DNA from: Helopsaltes ochotensis
Lineage: Eukaryota > Chordata > Aves > Passeriformes > Locustellidae
Direction of reading: 5' to 3'
NCBI GenBank assembly: GCA_013400155.1
Contig: VXBM01000129.1
Location: 1,191,891 to 1,255,890 of the forward strand
Length of the DNA: 64,000 bases
Shown here: positions 14,081-25,880 of the stretch, piece by piece
How positions within the stretch are numbered: the stretch's first letter is position 1
How the letters are laid out: every line of letters starts with the position of its first letter
Notes under the pieces: model-generated
What the model was told of the DNA's origin: nothing
The model's input: only the letters and a program-made list of their open reading frames with translations
Databases searched by the model: none
Translations under genes and position numbers: made by a program

Positions 14081-14693
14081 AAAATCTCAGACTTGGAATG
14101 GCACTGCAAGCTCAAACTATTGGATGAGATTTTATGAAACCATAGCAAAAACTTGGCTTTTTATCTGGCTGTCTTTCTAGATTGCATTGGGGTTTAATTT
14201 GTTGGGGTTTTTTTGTTTTTTTTTTTTTTGGATCGTCCAAAGAAGGATTTAATTCTTTTGGGTGATTTATCCACACCTTGTTATCCACTACCTACATGTC
14301 TCTTACTATATAATTTAATACAGCAAAATACTGCTTCAAACTCATATCTATACATAGCCCTAGAAATAGTTCTTTTGAGTAGCATCATTGATTAGTCAGT
14401 ACTAAATGTTGCAAGATATAAAACACACAAGAATGAGGGAAACTATCAAAATTCGAAATTTTGAGACTTATATAGGTACCTGATGTTTCCAAAATAACTC
14501 TGAAAGCATGGGCACTACTATAACCATGTAATATATAACCTCACCACGGTGAGGTGACACAGGTTAATAAGTCAGTGATGAAGAACACATAATGGAGACA
14601 GAAATGTCAATATTGGACATGGGGAACTTAGAGGAGAGAGCAGTAGGTCACCAGAAACACATGATTTCAAGATAGAAAAGGCCATTTGGATCT
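14081..14693. other. Intergenic, T-rich tract, no gene
   Basis: Carries a long T/G homopolymer tract at about 14205-14230 and an AT-rich body. A small inverted repeat CCTCACC-AC-GGTGAGG lies near 14540. No gene was seen. Confidence 0.4.
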
Positions 14694-14825
14694 GGTATCC
14701 TTTTGCAACCATGCATGAGGATTTGAGAATCTCTGTGAGTGCAGTGTCACCTCTAGAGTCATCAGTGCCTTGTGAGGATGATGGGGGAGAGGGAAGGCTG
14801 GGACTCACCTCACTGGTGGCCCATG
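14694..14825 (+). repeat. 132-bp direct duplication, copy 1
   Basis: This segment, from GGTATCCTTTTGCAACCATG to GGCCCATG, recurs at 15271-15402 with a constant offset of 577 bases. There are no indels and about six substitutions (about 95 percent identity). It has no open frame and is not a CR1 or LTR end that I recognise. Confidence 0.93.
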
Positions 14826-15270
14826 ACACACAGGGATGTCATTCTGTTAACCAGTCAACCACCTTGTGCTGGGGAGAAATGAAGATGTAGGGAAATAATG
14901 AGCTGAAGGCAGTGACAAGCTATAAGAACGTCCATAAGAATTCAAAGTCTCACATTTTATAGCCAAGTGGATGCTGGCTCTGCTCACCCTGGGGATGCTG
15001 GACTGGCAGCTGGAGAGTCAAGAAGGTCCCTTGCATGGTACCTCCCTAGGGAGGCGCCCCTAGGATTGGGGTAGAGCCTTGAGAGCCCTGTCACTGCCAT
15101 TGCCCTGTCAGGCTTGAGACCACTGAGTGATTTAGGCACCGTGTCTGCTTCTGAGGGGACCAGAGGTGCTCACAGCCTGAAGCAAGCTGCACACTGCAGG
15201 CCTGGAGGGAGCTGGAGAGGATATCCCACCTATCCAGGTCCTATTGCCTTGATTGGCCCTTAGAGGGTGA
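14826..15270. other. Spacer between the two 132-bp copies
   Basis: Unique-looking, moderately GC-rich sequence. I did not see it repeated elsewhere in the window, so the duplication involves only the flanking 132-bp units, or the spacer copy has been lost. Confidence 0.45.
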
Positions 15271-15402
15271 GGTATCCTTTTGCAACCATGCATGAGGATT
15301 TGAGAATCTCTGTGAGTGCAGTGTCACCTGTAGAGTCATCAGTGCCTTGTGAGGATGATGCGGGAGAGGGAAGGCTGGCACCCACCTGACTGGGGGCCCA
15401 TG
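15271..15402 (+). repeat. 132-bp direct duplication, copy 2
   Basis: Second copy of the unit at 14694-14825. Differences cluster toward the 3' end (four of about six substitutions fall in the last 25 bases). The edges are sharp on both sides. Confidence 0.93.
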
Positions 15403-15654
15403 TGCTCTCCTTGAGAATGTTCACCATTCAGGCCAACACTGCTGCAGCACAGGCTGCTGAAATGGCAGGACAGCAGCTGATCTGCTCATCTGGTGAGTGC
15501 CAACGATGGTGGCTGTGGATCTGGTGACAGGGCTCAGCTCTCTCCATGTGGGCAGGGGGTTTCTCTGCCCACTCATCCTCTCCTTGCTGCCCTCACCCCA
15601 CTCACATCGTATACCACCACACACTGCACAGTCCCTCTATCACCTGCTGGAAAA
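15403..15654. other. Intergenic, no gene seen
   Basis: No recognisable gene or repeat. Confidence 0.4.
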
Positions 15655-15920
15655 GAACAGCCATGCCGGTGTGATTAAAGATAACGAGCTGCTGATTAGC
15701 ACTGGAAAACACAACTGAAAACATTTCATTTCAATTGCCTTTCTTGTTGAGTTAATTAATATAAAACGCAAAGCCTCTCAGCTGCATTACTATGCCTGCT
15801 TGGCACAAAGCACTTTGAACAGGCTTGCAACTATTATTTGTGTTGACTTGCACCTTCTATTAGCACAACAAAAGAGATTAATAGCACCTTTCAGATGATT
15901 CCCAGTGATGTAACTACTCT
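15655..15920. promoter_or_regulatory. Candidate conserved non-coding element
   Basis: AT-rich block dense in homeodomain-type words: GTGATTAAAGATAACG, GCTGATTAGCAC, GAGTTAATTAATATAAAACG and AGATTAATAGCACC. The density of TTAAT/ATTAG sites without repeat signatures resembles developmental enhancers. Conservation is inferred and not measured. Confidence 0.3.
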
Positions 15921-17070
15921 TGGGCTATTACCCACTTGCTGTGGGGATGCTTGAGCTGCAGGGAAGGTGCAACACCATCCCTCTTCCACAAGCATAAGAC
16001 TTCCTGAAGAAGCCATGCTAAAGAGAAATGTCCATGGACCACCTGCTCCAGAGTATTTAAATTTGCCTTTAATGCAATGCTTTAATATCTGTCAGCTGCT
16101 TGAAGAGGCATTGTTCAGGAGGTCGGTGAAAACTTTGGCTGTAACATTAGGGAGAGTATTTTTGATCCCAGGCTGATGGTTTCAGGAAAGTTCAGGGCTG
16201 TTTTTCACTCTGAACTGCAATTAGCAAGGCCATGAAAGGAGAAAAAAATGTTCATGTTTGTTAGGTTACCTTACATATGCTCTGGGTTTACAAATGGCTT
16301 GTAAACCCTGTGGACATATCTGACTGCCCTCTCCTGGAACATGATGGAGTTGCTGTAGCATTCTTTCAACCAGCTGAACGTTAGACCCATGGAAATTACT
16401 TTCTTTGCTATTTTAGAGTTATATCATGTATAGGACGTGTGTGATACATATATATGCATATAGTATATAAATATAAACAATATGCTATAAGTGTAACACA
16501 CACTGTCATACATATATATGAACCAGAGGCATAAATACACGAATTTTCTGCAATTCCAAGAGCATGGTTATAACTATCTACTTCTTCATGCAACAGTTCA
16601 TAAGTGTACCTGCTCTTTTTACAGCTACCAATATTATCTTACTAGATTTACTGAAAAACATTTTAGGAACTGATGCAGGTATACCCATCTTTAAGCCACA
16701 TTCCTTCTCTTACATATATATTACATTAATCATAGCAATGACTGAGTATAAATCAAAGATACACATAGATTTATCGTGTTTTTTCAGATTGCCACCTATT
16801 TTTAGCAGTTTCACCAAAAAAACATACATAGAATCTGACTCTCTGTAAAGAATTACATAACTTATACAAGGGGTTCTAACAAAAACCAAATTTCCTGTTT
16901 TTATAAATGTTAATTCCTTGGGGAAGATTGCACTAGTTTCTGTCTAAATTAATTTTTAAGGAATTCCTTATAACCAGGTGATAAGAGATCACCAAGAGCA
17001 GCAAAGGTTCATATGGTTGCTACCAAGCATCATTGTTCTGTGCAGATAATGAGCTTTTCTTCTGGGCAGC
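15921..17070. other. AT-rich intergenic sequence, no gene
   Basis: Contains TATATA-rich stretches around 16445-16520 and poly-T/A tracts. The 94-codon frame at 16564-16848 matches nothing I know and is probably chance. Confidence 0.4.
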
Positions 17071-17192
17071 TCAGAATCCTAGAATGGCCTGGGTTCAAAG
17101 GGACCTTAAAAGTCATCTGGTTTCACCCCTCCTACAAAGGACAGGGACACCTTCCACTAGACCAGGTTGCTCAAAGCCCCATCCAAACACCT
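17071..17192 (-). mobile_element. CR1 LINE 3' fragment, reverse orientation
   Basis: Reads as the reverse complement of an avian CR1 3' end: TCAGAATCCTAGAATGG, GGACCTTAAAAGTCATCTGG, GGACAGGGACACCTTCCACT, and AGACCAGGTTGCTCAAAGCC. The terminal repeat is at the left edge, so the element points to the minus strand. It is truncated and non-coding. Confidence 0.9.
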
Positions 17193-18654
17193 GGGGAGCA
17201 GAAATGTCAGGTTTCATCATGTCACATCAAAATATCTGGCCCAGTTTTGACTACTGTATTAAAATGCTTAATTTGTCTCCAGTGTGGGAAATAGGATGTG
17301 TAATTAATCATTTAGGAGGCTCATTAGGTTTGCCCCATATTCAGTATTGCATTGCCTGAGTTCTTTAGGCACCTGGAAGTGTCTTGCAACATCTTCTGCA
17401 ACCAGATTGGCACCTCTCAGTAGCACTAAAGCAATGAAGCAATAAAACCAATCAAGTTCATTACCCCTCCTTTATGTTGGTACTACTCCATTAATTTTAA
17501 CAGCCTCCCTTGACACACAGAGGTATAAAGAAATACCAGACAGCTGCTTTGTTATTTTTGGAAGCTGACTTCCATACAGGAAGGTCAGAAGAGCATGTGC
17601 GGGTTTATTTAAACATTCTCTTTTTTTAATCTTCTTTTTTTTTTTTTATTTCCAATAACTCATTTTAAGGCATCTTACATAAGAATGAGCCTAAAGCAGA
17701 TAAATTTCTTTTAACAGAAAAGAGCATCATATTTTAAAATTAATGCTAGGAAACAATCCAATGAGAATTAGGGGCCTGGCCCGTGTCTTAGGTTTATGTA
17801 TGTTTTTTAAAAGCTTGCATTGATACTACAGGAACTACCACAAGGACAAATTAACTAAAAGAAGCAGGGGTGAGCTGCAATCATTTTTTCCTATTAATAG
17901 AGGCAGGGATGCTGAAGCCCATGGGGTGGGAGAGCAGATGTAGCCCTTTCTCTGCTACCACCTACACCATAGCCTTGTTGGGAAAGCTCCTTGGTGTTCA
18001 CTGATGAATATGAGCACTGGTGAGCTGGGGAAGGACAGGACACCACGGCCATGCTCTGAGAGCCTAATGGATGTGTCACATAGGACTCCTCCATGGTTTA
18101 GTCATCCTTACAGGAAAAATTAAAAAAACACAAACAATGAAACCAAGCAAACAAACACACACGATAAAACCCAAACAAACAACTCTACACTATGTGGAAC
18201 AGTTGTAAGTAGAATATTTTAAACAAAGAACACTGTGCAACATAACAGTGTCAGCTTGTGGCATCATATCAAGAAACGTTGGTCAGGGTAACACAGGAGA
18301 AATTGCCATAATCACCAATGCTATGTCCAGCTTTTCCCTCTGCAAAGGCCCAGAAAGGCTTGAAGAACATCTCATGCCCTACAAAAGAGCTGAATAAACC
18401 TGTGCTGAGCAATGAACATGCCAGCACATTCAAATCTCTTGCCTAATCAAACTAATCTCTCAAGCAGATAGTCATCAAAACCCAGCATTCTTCTGTAGCT
18501 GTGAGGAGCTCCTCTGCAAGGAGGGGTTGGAGTGAGATGAAAATGGGCCAATCACCTCTTCTGGGCAGTATCACTGGAATCAGCAGGGGGGAAAAGTGAA
18601 TACCAGGTAAAAATGCGCAGCAAAAGCAAAACATGAGAGTGGGCAGATGTAAGA
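17193..18654. other. Intergenic, no gene seen
   Basis: Poly-T near 17610-17650 and an A-rich tract (AAACAAACAAACACACACG-type) near 18120-18180. No exon or nameable element. Confidence 0.4.
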
Positions 18655-19000
18655 GCCATTAGCTCATTAAGGGTGGAGCTGTTGGCCGGCTGGGAAATTA
18701 TTGTCCACTTTATGTCTTGATATTGGAAAGAAATTAACTAAAAGAGCCAAGGAAGTTTTAGCACTTGAGGTGCTTAATTATGCCTTTTAAAGTTGTCTTT
18801 GAAGCCACGGAGCGAAGGATGAACGAAATACTCTCTGAATGCCCTTATTAGTCATTCCCTTCTCTGATGGCAATGATAATTACATTGTCCTACGCTGGAA
18901 GGAGTGTTCCTAGTGAATCCCCATACTCCGTGTTAACATTTCCAGCAGGGCAGGCTGAGATAATGATGTGGGTAATTAGAGCTACGGCTGCAGGGTAGGA
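18655..19000. promoter_or_regulatory. Candidate conserved non-coding element
   Basis: Contains GCCATTAGCTCATTAAGGG, GAAATTATTGTCCACTTTATG, GGTGCTTAATTATGCC, CTTATTAGTCATTCCC, GGCAATGATAATTACATTG and GGGTAATTAGAGC. Repeated TAATTA/ATTAG words, retained CpGs and lack of repeat sequence over about 350 bases make it the strongest enhancer-like block in the window by eye. Conservation is not measured. Confidence 0.35.
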
Positions 19001-19229
19001 GAGCTACGGTGGTGAGCTGTGAATGTCCCTCCTGGGCAGAGCATCCTGGCCTCACCTCCCACGGCTTGGGCTAGAGGAGAAAACCCTGCAGCTGAGGGGA
19101 AGTCCTGCTCACATGATTTGTCTCCTCCTACGTGTGCGGACTCCAAAGGAATTTCCTCCCTTATTGTTGTGGCTGCAGACAAACTGGTAGATGAGATTTT
19201 TTTTGTTAGATTTGATTTTTGTTAGGTTT

Positions 19230-19600
19230 TGACCACTAGAAACGCCTTGTCTATGTGCTGCGTGATGTATCACAGAAGCTGCTAATGAATAGCCTGACTC
19301 TATTAAACATTGAAACCTATTCACTAATGGCAAAAGAGACCCATAAAAAAGCAGTGGTATCTGAGCAGCACTTTCGCGCCATTGATGCTTCATCTGGTAT
19401 TTGCAAAGCGAAACTGCCCAGAAATCGCCTCCCTGGAGCACCTGCACCTGTGGCAGCAGCAGCTCGGTGAAGCAGCAGGCAGGCAATGGCAGATTGCAGT
19501 GGGACTTTCCCTGGCCAACGCCTGACACAGGCATGAATAATGGAGGGACTCATTAATCATTTACAGAATGGCTGTTCCTGTGGATTCATCAGTATTAGAG
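19230..19600. promoter_or_regulatory. Candidate conserved non-coding element beside gap
   Basis: Another block with enhancer-like texture (GCTAATGAATAGCC, TATTCACTAATGGC, CATGAATAATGG, ACTCATTAATCATTTACAG) that retains CpGs such as TTTCGCGCC. It lies just left of the assembly gap, whose other edge is CpG-rich, so the pair may form a promoter with flanking regulatory sequence. This is inference. Confidence 0.3.
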
Positions 19601-19847
19601 ACTCATGTTGAAGTCTTTCTCTTTTGATCCCACTGAGCATTTTGTGCTTGGCAAGGTCATGCTGTCCCTGGGGTGGAAAAAGTCACACCAGAAGGGGGTT
19701 TTGCAGCCCATAGCTCAGCCACTTCGAGATACCTGCCCAAGCTCACAAATCACAGCGCTGGTCCGAGGACAGACTGGCCATGAACCTCAAGTGACGCGCC
19801 CCCCTCAAATAACGAGAAAATCTGAAAGGAAGTGGGAATTTTATATA

Positions 19848-20737
19848 NNNNNNNNNNNNNNNNNNNNNNNNNNNNNNNNNNNNNNNNNNNNNNNNNNNNN
19901 NNNNNNNNNNNNNNNNNNNNNNNNNNNNNNNNNNNNNNNNNNNNNNNNNNNNNNNNNNNNNNNNNNNNNNNNNNNNNNNNNNNNNNNNNNNNNNNNNNNN
20001 NNNNNNNNNNNNNNNNNNNNNNNNNNNNNNNNNNNNNNNNNNNNNNNNNNNNNNNNNNNNNNNNNNNNNNNNNNNNNNNNNNNNNNNNNNNNNNNNNNNN
20101 NNNNNNNNNNNNNNNNNNNNNNNNNNNNNNNNNNNNNNNNNNNNNNNNNNNNNNNNNNNNNNNNNNNNNNNNNNNNNNNNNNNNNNNNNNNNNNNNNNNN
20201 NNNNNNNNNNNNNNNNNNNNNNNNNNNNNNNNNNNNNNNNNNNNNNNNNNNNNNNNNNNNNNNNNNNNNNNNNNNNNNNNNNNNNNNNNNNNNNNNNNNN
20301 NNNNNNNNNNNNNNNNNNNNNNNNNNNNNNNNNNNNNNNNNNNNNNNNNNNNNNNNNNNNNNNNNNNNNNNNNNNNNNNNNNNNNNNNNNNNNNNNNNNN
20401 NNNNNNNNNNNNNNNNNNNNNNNNNNNNNNNNNNNNNNNNNNNNNNNNNNNNNNNNNNNNNNNNNNNNNNNNNNNNNNNNNNNNNNNNNNNNNNNNNNNN
20501 NNNNNNNNNNNNNNNNNNNNNNNNNNNNNNNNNNNNNNNNNNNNNNNNNNNNNNNNNNNNNNNNNNNNNNNNNNNNNNNNNNNNNNNNNNNNNNNNNNNN
20601 NNNNNNNNNNNNNNNNNNNNNNNNNNNNNNNNNNNNNNNNNNNNNNNNNNNNNNNNNNNNNNNNNNNNNNNNNNNNNNNNNNNNNNNNNNNNNNNNNNNN
20701 NNNNNNNNNNNNNNNNNNNNNNNNNNNNNNNNNNNNN
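19848..20737. other. Assembly gap (890 N)
   Basis: A run of N. The left edge includes ACGCGCCCCCC and the right edge is CpG-rich (CTCGCCGGGTGCCCG, CCGCGTCCGGACCTCG), which suggests that the missing sequence is a GC-rich island hard to sequence. Any frame drawn through this gap is meaningless. Confidence 0.99.
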
Positions 20738-20870
20738 TCTCGCAGGCCAAACTCGCCGGGTGCCCGAAAGCACAGCAGAGAGAACCGCGTCCGGACCTCG
20801 CTGTGCTCATGGCAGGGCACAGCCGAGTGCGGAAGGGATGGTGCGCTGTGATTTCGTGCTGCTGGAGCTT
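20738..20870. promoter_or_regulatory. CpG-rich gap edge, possible CpG island
   Basis: About 130 bases with many CpGs in a CpG-poor neighbourhood, directly against the N run. This would fit the flank of a CpG-island promoter whose core is missing. No splice-flanked coding exon is recognisable on either strand. Confidence 0.35.
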
Positions 20871-21099
20871 TTATCCACCAACTAAGATTCTTCTTCAGAA
20901 CACCTAAAAAAAAAAAAAAAAATCCACCTGAATGTACATACAGTTGTTTTTCTGGTTTGGGTGGACATTTCTAGACGCTTCTTAAACTCAACAGGGTGTG
21001 CCTGCTCTGCTCGCTGTCAGTCTGTAAGAACACAGCGTTCAGTAGCTTAATCAGAGGTGTGGAACTGTGGCTTCAAGGCAAATATTGGGCTGGATCCGA

Positions 21100-21700
21100 A
21101 GCTTGCTGAAGTCAACAGGGCTCCCACAGGGCTTTTTAATCAGGCCTATCATTAATTCCCTAATGAAGTTAGCCGCTTATCTTTATTAGAGGGACTCTTC
21201 AATGAATTGATTTAATCTAGGAGACTTCTCCCTGACAGATTTTCAGAGCCCCATGCACTCCCGCTTCTGCGCAGAGCCCAGCCTGCCCTCAGCCAACCGT
21301 GCTCTGCTTCCCAAGGAGCTAATCAGCTGGCCCATCTCCTCTCAATCAATAAGCATTTATTCTAATTGAAACCAACATCGACTGGATGCCAACCAGGAAT
21401 GTGAAATGCTCTATAAATAATGTGCATGAGCTGGAGCCTGGGAGTTGGCAGTGGCAGGGCTGTCAGTGGGAGTGCTAATGGGGGGACACACGCCACCCAG
21501 GGATCTGTCACTCTCCCAATGCCCTATTTACAGCTCTCACCAGGGAGCTCCCTGACTCACTTTGATGATGAATTAGCTTCCTCTGATGGATCAACCTCCC
21601 GGTCCCCCATTGCAACACCTTTCAGAACGCATTGCCTAAAGAGAATTCCCCATTAACATATAAATCATGATGTATTTCTTTTTGGCACCCCAGGCAAACA
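21100..21700. promoter_or_regulatory. Candidate conserved non-coding element
   Basis: Carries TTTTTAATCAGGCC, TATCATTAATTCCCTAATG, GGAGCTAATCAGCTGG, TCAATCAATAAGCATTTATT and TCCCCATTAACATATAAATC. ATTA/TAAT sites are dense, there is no repeat signature, and the open frame over 21420-21656 resembles no known protein. Enhancer-like by texture only. Confidence 0.33.
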
Positions 21701-24651
21701 ATGGGCCAAGAGCTCCCCCCATCAAGCTTTTCCCTGAAGGGAGAACTTTCATTGATTGCTAAATGGAAGGTGGAAAGAGTGAAATCATTTAATTGGATGA
21801 CTCATCTGATGTGCTGCAGTGTAGACTTTAAATGTAGGAGTTCCCCAGCAAGGATGCTTTCTCCACATTTTATTGCAGGACATGGTATTATTCTTCTCTA
21901 TCATAACCAGTTACTATAGTAGGTGTTCAAATGTTAGTTTACCAGCAGCATCAGGGTCTTTTGAATACCTCACCTGCAATGGGGATAAAACCTAAACTCA
22001 CAAATAAGGCTTAAGACCATAAATACCTGTACAAACTTTTGTAGACAGACCTGTTTTGTCCATGTCACCTGGTGCAACGACATGAGGTGTCTGTGAGTCA
22101 GCAGATGAGCAGCCACTGCTAGCACTGCTCTGTGCTGAAGATAATAAACACTCTTCCATAGCCAGTCTGGGAAATAGCAGCAAAATACCTTGAAGCATTT
22201 GGTGGTTTATATCTAGCTCTGCTACAAATTCGTGGGGTGATGGTAGGTCACTGCCTGTATGGGCAAATTAGGATCATCTGAACTAGTGAGTTTTCAGTTC
22301 ATTCACTAGAGCAATTAAAGAAATTGCCCCAAACTACCCCTATTTCTCATTGGTTGGACTATGCAGAAACTAAGTTTTTGTTCTGTATTTTCATGTGGGT
22401 ATACCATGGGCTAATAGCAATGTGGCAGCTCTATCTGTCAAATCTAGCTTGAAAATGAGGACAGGAAGCACCACATTGTCCACTGAACCAATGAAGCTTG
22501 GGTGAGGGATAGCACATTGTGGTTCCACCTCAAGCCTTATTAAAGTGTCCCGGAAATGGACCAAGCTGGCACAGCAAGCAGCAACAGCAAGAAGGAGATG
22601 TTGAGTTCTGGAGCCTGTAGCGCAGCCCCCTTGGAACATCCTCTTCTCTTCTTCCCCTGGAGCTGTACCAGAGATGGCATTCGGGACCTACCAAACCCAT
22701 CACCAGCATTGTGTCAGTACCTGGAGAGAAGTAATGAGCACCATGAGATAGTTAATTTTGGATGAATGGCAGGGAAACATTGTCAGCCCATCCTGTGTGC
22801 TCTTCTGACGTCCACACTAGTGGCACAGCCCACGTAATCTATCCTTCCCTCAATCTCAGGGAAGCCTGTCCTGCGGCTTCTCCCATTCCCTGGTAGATGA
22901 ATCAAACTTCCATATGGTGCATTTGGCAAGAGGTGCCTGTCTGGAGAGCACAGCAGATGGTCTTTAAGGAACAAGATGTGGTTGCTCCCCACAATACCTC
23001 ATCCCAGACAGTGAAGCAGAAAGCCTGTGAGTGTCTACTTTCCAGTTTTCTTTTTACTGGAGTCCCTGTGGCCTCAGGGCAGCTACAGAGAGAGAACAGC
23101 TGAAATACCCAGCACCTGAGACCAAGGTGAGAAGCATTTCCCAGAGAGTGATCATTCCCAGGGCAGGATCTACAATAGCAATTCCCACCACATCCTTCCA
23201 GCCAGCAATCTGCCACCCCCCCGAGCGCAGGCGGCCCAGCCTCTGCCCAAAGCATCACCAGTGCTGCCCTGCCCCTTCCTCTCCTGCCTCCTTTCAACCC
23301 CATCTCTTTTCCCCACAGCATCTCTTCCTGCACATTCTTTCTCCTGTGCTGCCCCACCTGCACTCCTCAGGTCGAGGATAAATGCAGTAAACTAGCACAG
23401 GCACCATGTTATTTTCTCCTCTCACCTTTTCTGGGAAACTTTCTAATTTCACACTAAAATCCATATACAATTGAAATTTTGGCAGTTTCAAGAGGAATAA
23501 TAAGAATGATTTCACTGTTGCAAATTTTCCTTTTTGCTGTCCTACCTTCTGTCAACGCTAGGCAGCAGCTTAGCTGCCTTTACACCAAACACTAAGTGCA
23601 GCCTCCAAATTTAAGCATGCACAAGCCAGCTTACCCTCCCTTCCACCTTCTGTTTACCATTCATTCACTACATTACACAGGATTTAAAGCAAGGATACAT
23701 TTTTTTCTTGTTTTGTGTTTACATTGGGGAGATTGGTATCAGTTTAATTAAATTATTTTAAAATAATTTTGTATCAGGCACTGTTTTCCTTGTGCAGACA
23801 GCAGCAGAGCACAGCTCTGCTGCCGTGGGGCTGAGCCAGCGGGGCAAGGAGGGGAGCCCGCAGCAATGCAGCTCTGGGCATTGCCTCCACTGCACTGTCA
23901 GAAGGAGAGCTTGGAAATTCCAGCGAGTCCTCTTGGAAGGGTGTTCTTTGTTAACATGCAAGAACACTAAAAGGATGTCTGGTGCCATTGCTGCAGGCTA
24001 AAAAATAGGGCACAGGAGGCATGGTTCTCCTAAACACCAGGGCTTTTTTGCTGCTTATGCATGACAACATCCATTAGTTCCATTTGTGCAGAGTGCTAAT
24101 TTCAGTTTTCCAACTTTTTTGAGGAGCTTTTCCCATACCAGTCAGGCCTTATCTGGTATACCAGTGTTAATCCACAGCTGTCCTGGCACCACCTGCTGAT
24201 CTAGTCCTCCCTTTTTTTTTGTTTACCCTTGTGTTTTTCAGAAATTAGTAGAGAGGCCTGGAGTTCTGACTCTTTTAACTGCTGAATACTTCCTGCATAA
24301 TTTTTAGCTGTGGACTTGAGTCATGGCTGTGGATTCTCTTCTACTGACTCATATGAGGGGAAGAATTCATCTCCGTTAGAAGGCTGAGTGGTCAAAATGA
24401 TTTATACCCGTTCATGCTTTTATCCCTTTCAAATTTAACGTGTGTCACACAGACCCAAATTGTAAATGTCTTGTGGAGAAATGAAACCCATTCAGAGTGA
24501 TTTTGAGCATGCCGCTTCTCAGGGAGCCTCAGCTGCCCTCAGTCCTGCAAGCAGCTGTCGGAAGATGCACCACAGTGACAAAGCTGCCCACCAGCTGCCA
24601 CCAGCAAGGGTGACTAAGGGGTGAAACAAGCCAAAAGGAGACATGATCATG
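21701..24651. other. Intergenic, no gene seen
   Basis: No supported exon. Poly-T near 23700 and 24212 and a moderately GC-rich patch at 23200-23350 are the only compositional features. Confidence 0.4.
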
Positions 24652-25230
24652 TGTGCTGGTTTTGGCTGGTGTAGGGTTAATTTTCTTCCCAGTGGCTGGT
24701 ATGGGGCTTTGTTTTGTATTTGTGCAGGGTTGGTAATAGAGGTGTTGTTGCTACTGATGAGCAGAGCTAGCACAGAGGCAGGGCCTTTTCTCCTTTCTGC
24801 ACTGCCATGCAGGGAAGCTGGAGGTGCATGGAAGGTTGGAGGGGACACAGCCAGGACAGGTGACCCCAAATGACCAAAGGGATATTCCAGACCATGAGAC
24901 ATCATGTGCAGTATACAAAGTGGGAGGAAGAAAGAAGAAAGGGGGACATTTGGAGTGGTGTTGGTCTTCCCAAGTCATCATCATGTCTGATGGGGCTCTG
25001 TCTCCTGGAGGTGGCTGAACACCTGCCTGTCCATGGGAAGCAGGGAATTAATTCCTTGTTGTGCTTTGTTTGTTTGTGCGGCTTTTGCTTCCCTGAGTGA
25101 ACTGTCTTTGTTTCAACTCACAAGTGTTCTACCTTTTATATTTCTGAATCTCTCCCCAGTCTCATTGGTGGGATTGGGATGGGAGTGAGGAAGTGGCTGC
25201 CTGGGGCTTGGCTGGGGTGAGACCACGACA
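24652..25230 (+). mobile_element. Solo LTR of an avian endogenous retrovirus
   Basis: A 579-base element starting TGTGCTGGTTTTGGCTGG and ending GACCACGACA, so it has TGT...ACA termini. Internal landmarks match an LTR family widespread in bird genomes: ACACAGCCAGGACAGGTGAC, CCAAAGGGATATTCCAGACC, a TATA-like TATACAAAG at 24912-24920, and GGCTGAACACCTGCCTG. No gag, pol or env coding sequence lies on either side, so this is most likely a solo LTR left by recombination. A clear target-site duplication was not seen (the flanks are diverged). Assignment to the ERVL-like group is from memory of the family. Confidence 0.82.
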
Positions 25231-25879
25231 CCACGGAAGATGGGTGCCCGGCTCTCACGGCAAGCACAAGGGCTCATGGGGAGCACAGCCCTTTCTGAGA
25301 GGAAAGCTCTCAGCAGCATGGAGCCGTGAAATAACCAGTGTGTGAAGCACTCCAGGGCACATGGGACCTTCTCTTGGGCTTCACCAAGGGCAGTGCCCAA
25401 CAGCCCCTTCCCCAAGAGCCATCCCCTCAGCCTGGCAGAGCCCCCACAGCTGGGAAAGCTGAGGAAGGGGACGGTTGTCTTTGCTGCCACTGTTAGAGAG
25501 CAGATTCCTGCCATCAGTAATCAGGCCAAGAGTCAATACAAAGGAGATGCACGCAACCCTTGCAACTGGGGTCATGCAAAATGCTTAGCACTACTGCCAT
25601 CCTGGCCTTACTGTTCTTTCATAATCCAAGTGAATGGGTCTGCAGAATCCCTTTGTGCAGTGTTGTATTTAGAGATCTGGGGTTTCTGAGGCCAAGAGCT
25701 TTACTGCTACTTACATGAACTGTGCAAGCTGTAGTTGCACAACAGTTAAACATCACTAATGAGGTATTTCATCTGGTGTGCTGTCCCAGTCCCTCCTGTA
25801 TACCCAGTTGCTGGCATGATGTTTATCTGACCGTGGGGTAAGTCAGCTCAGGAAACTAAACCAGCAGAAAACTGAGCTG
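25231..25879. other. Intergenic, no gene seen
   Basis: Unique-looking sequence between the LTR and the poly-A run, with no exon or nameable repeat. Confidence 0.4.
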
Positions 25880-25880
25880 N

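Noticed and set aside
19605..20885. Very long open frames across 19.6-20.9 kb on both strands.
   Set aside because: They run through the N gap and have no real sequence in the middle.
24643..25100. Several 60-130 codon frames around 24.5-25.1 kb.
   Set aside because: They lie inside or overlap the solo LTR, which is non-coding.
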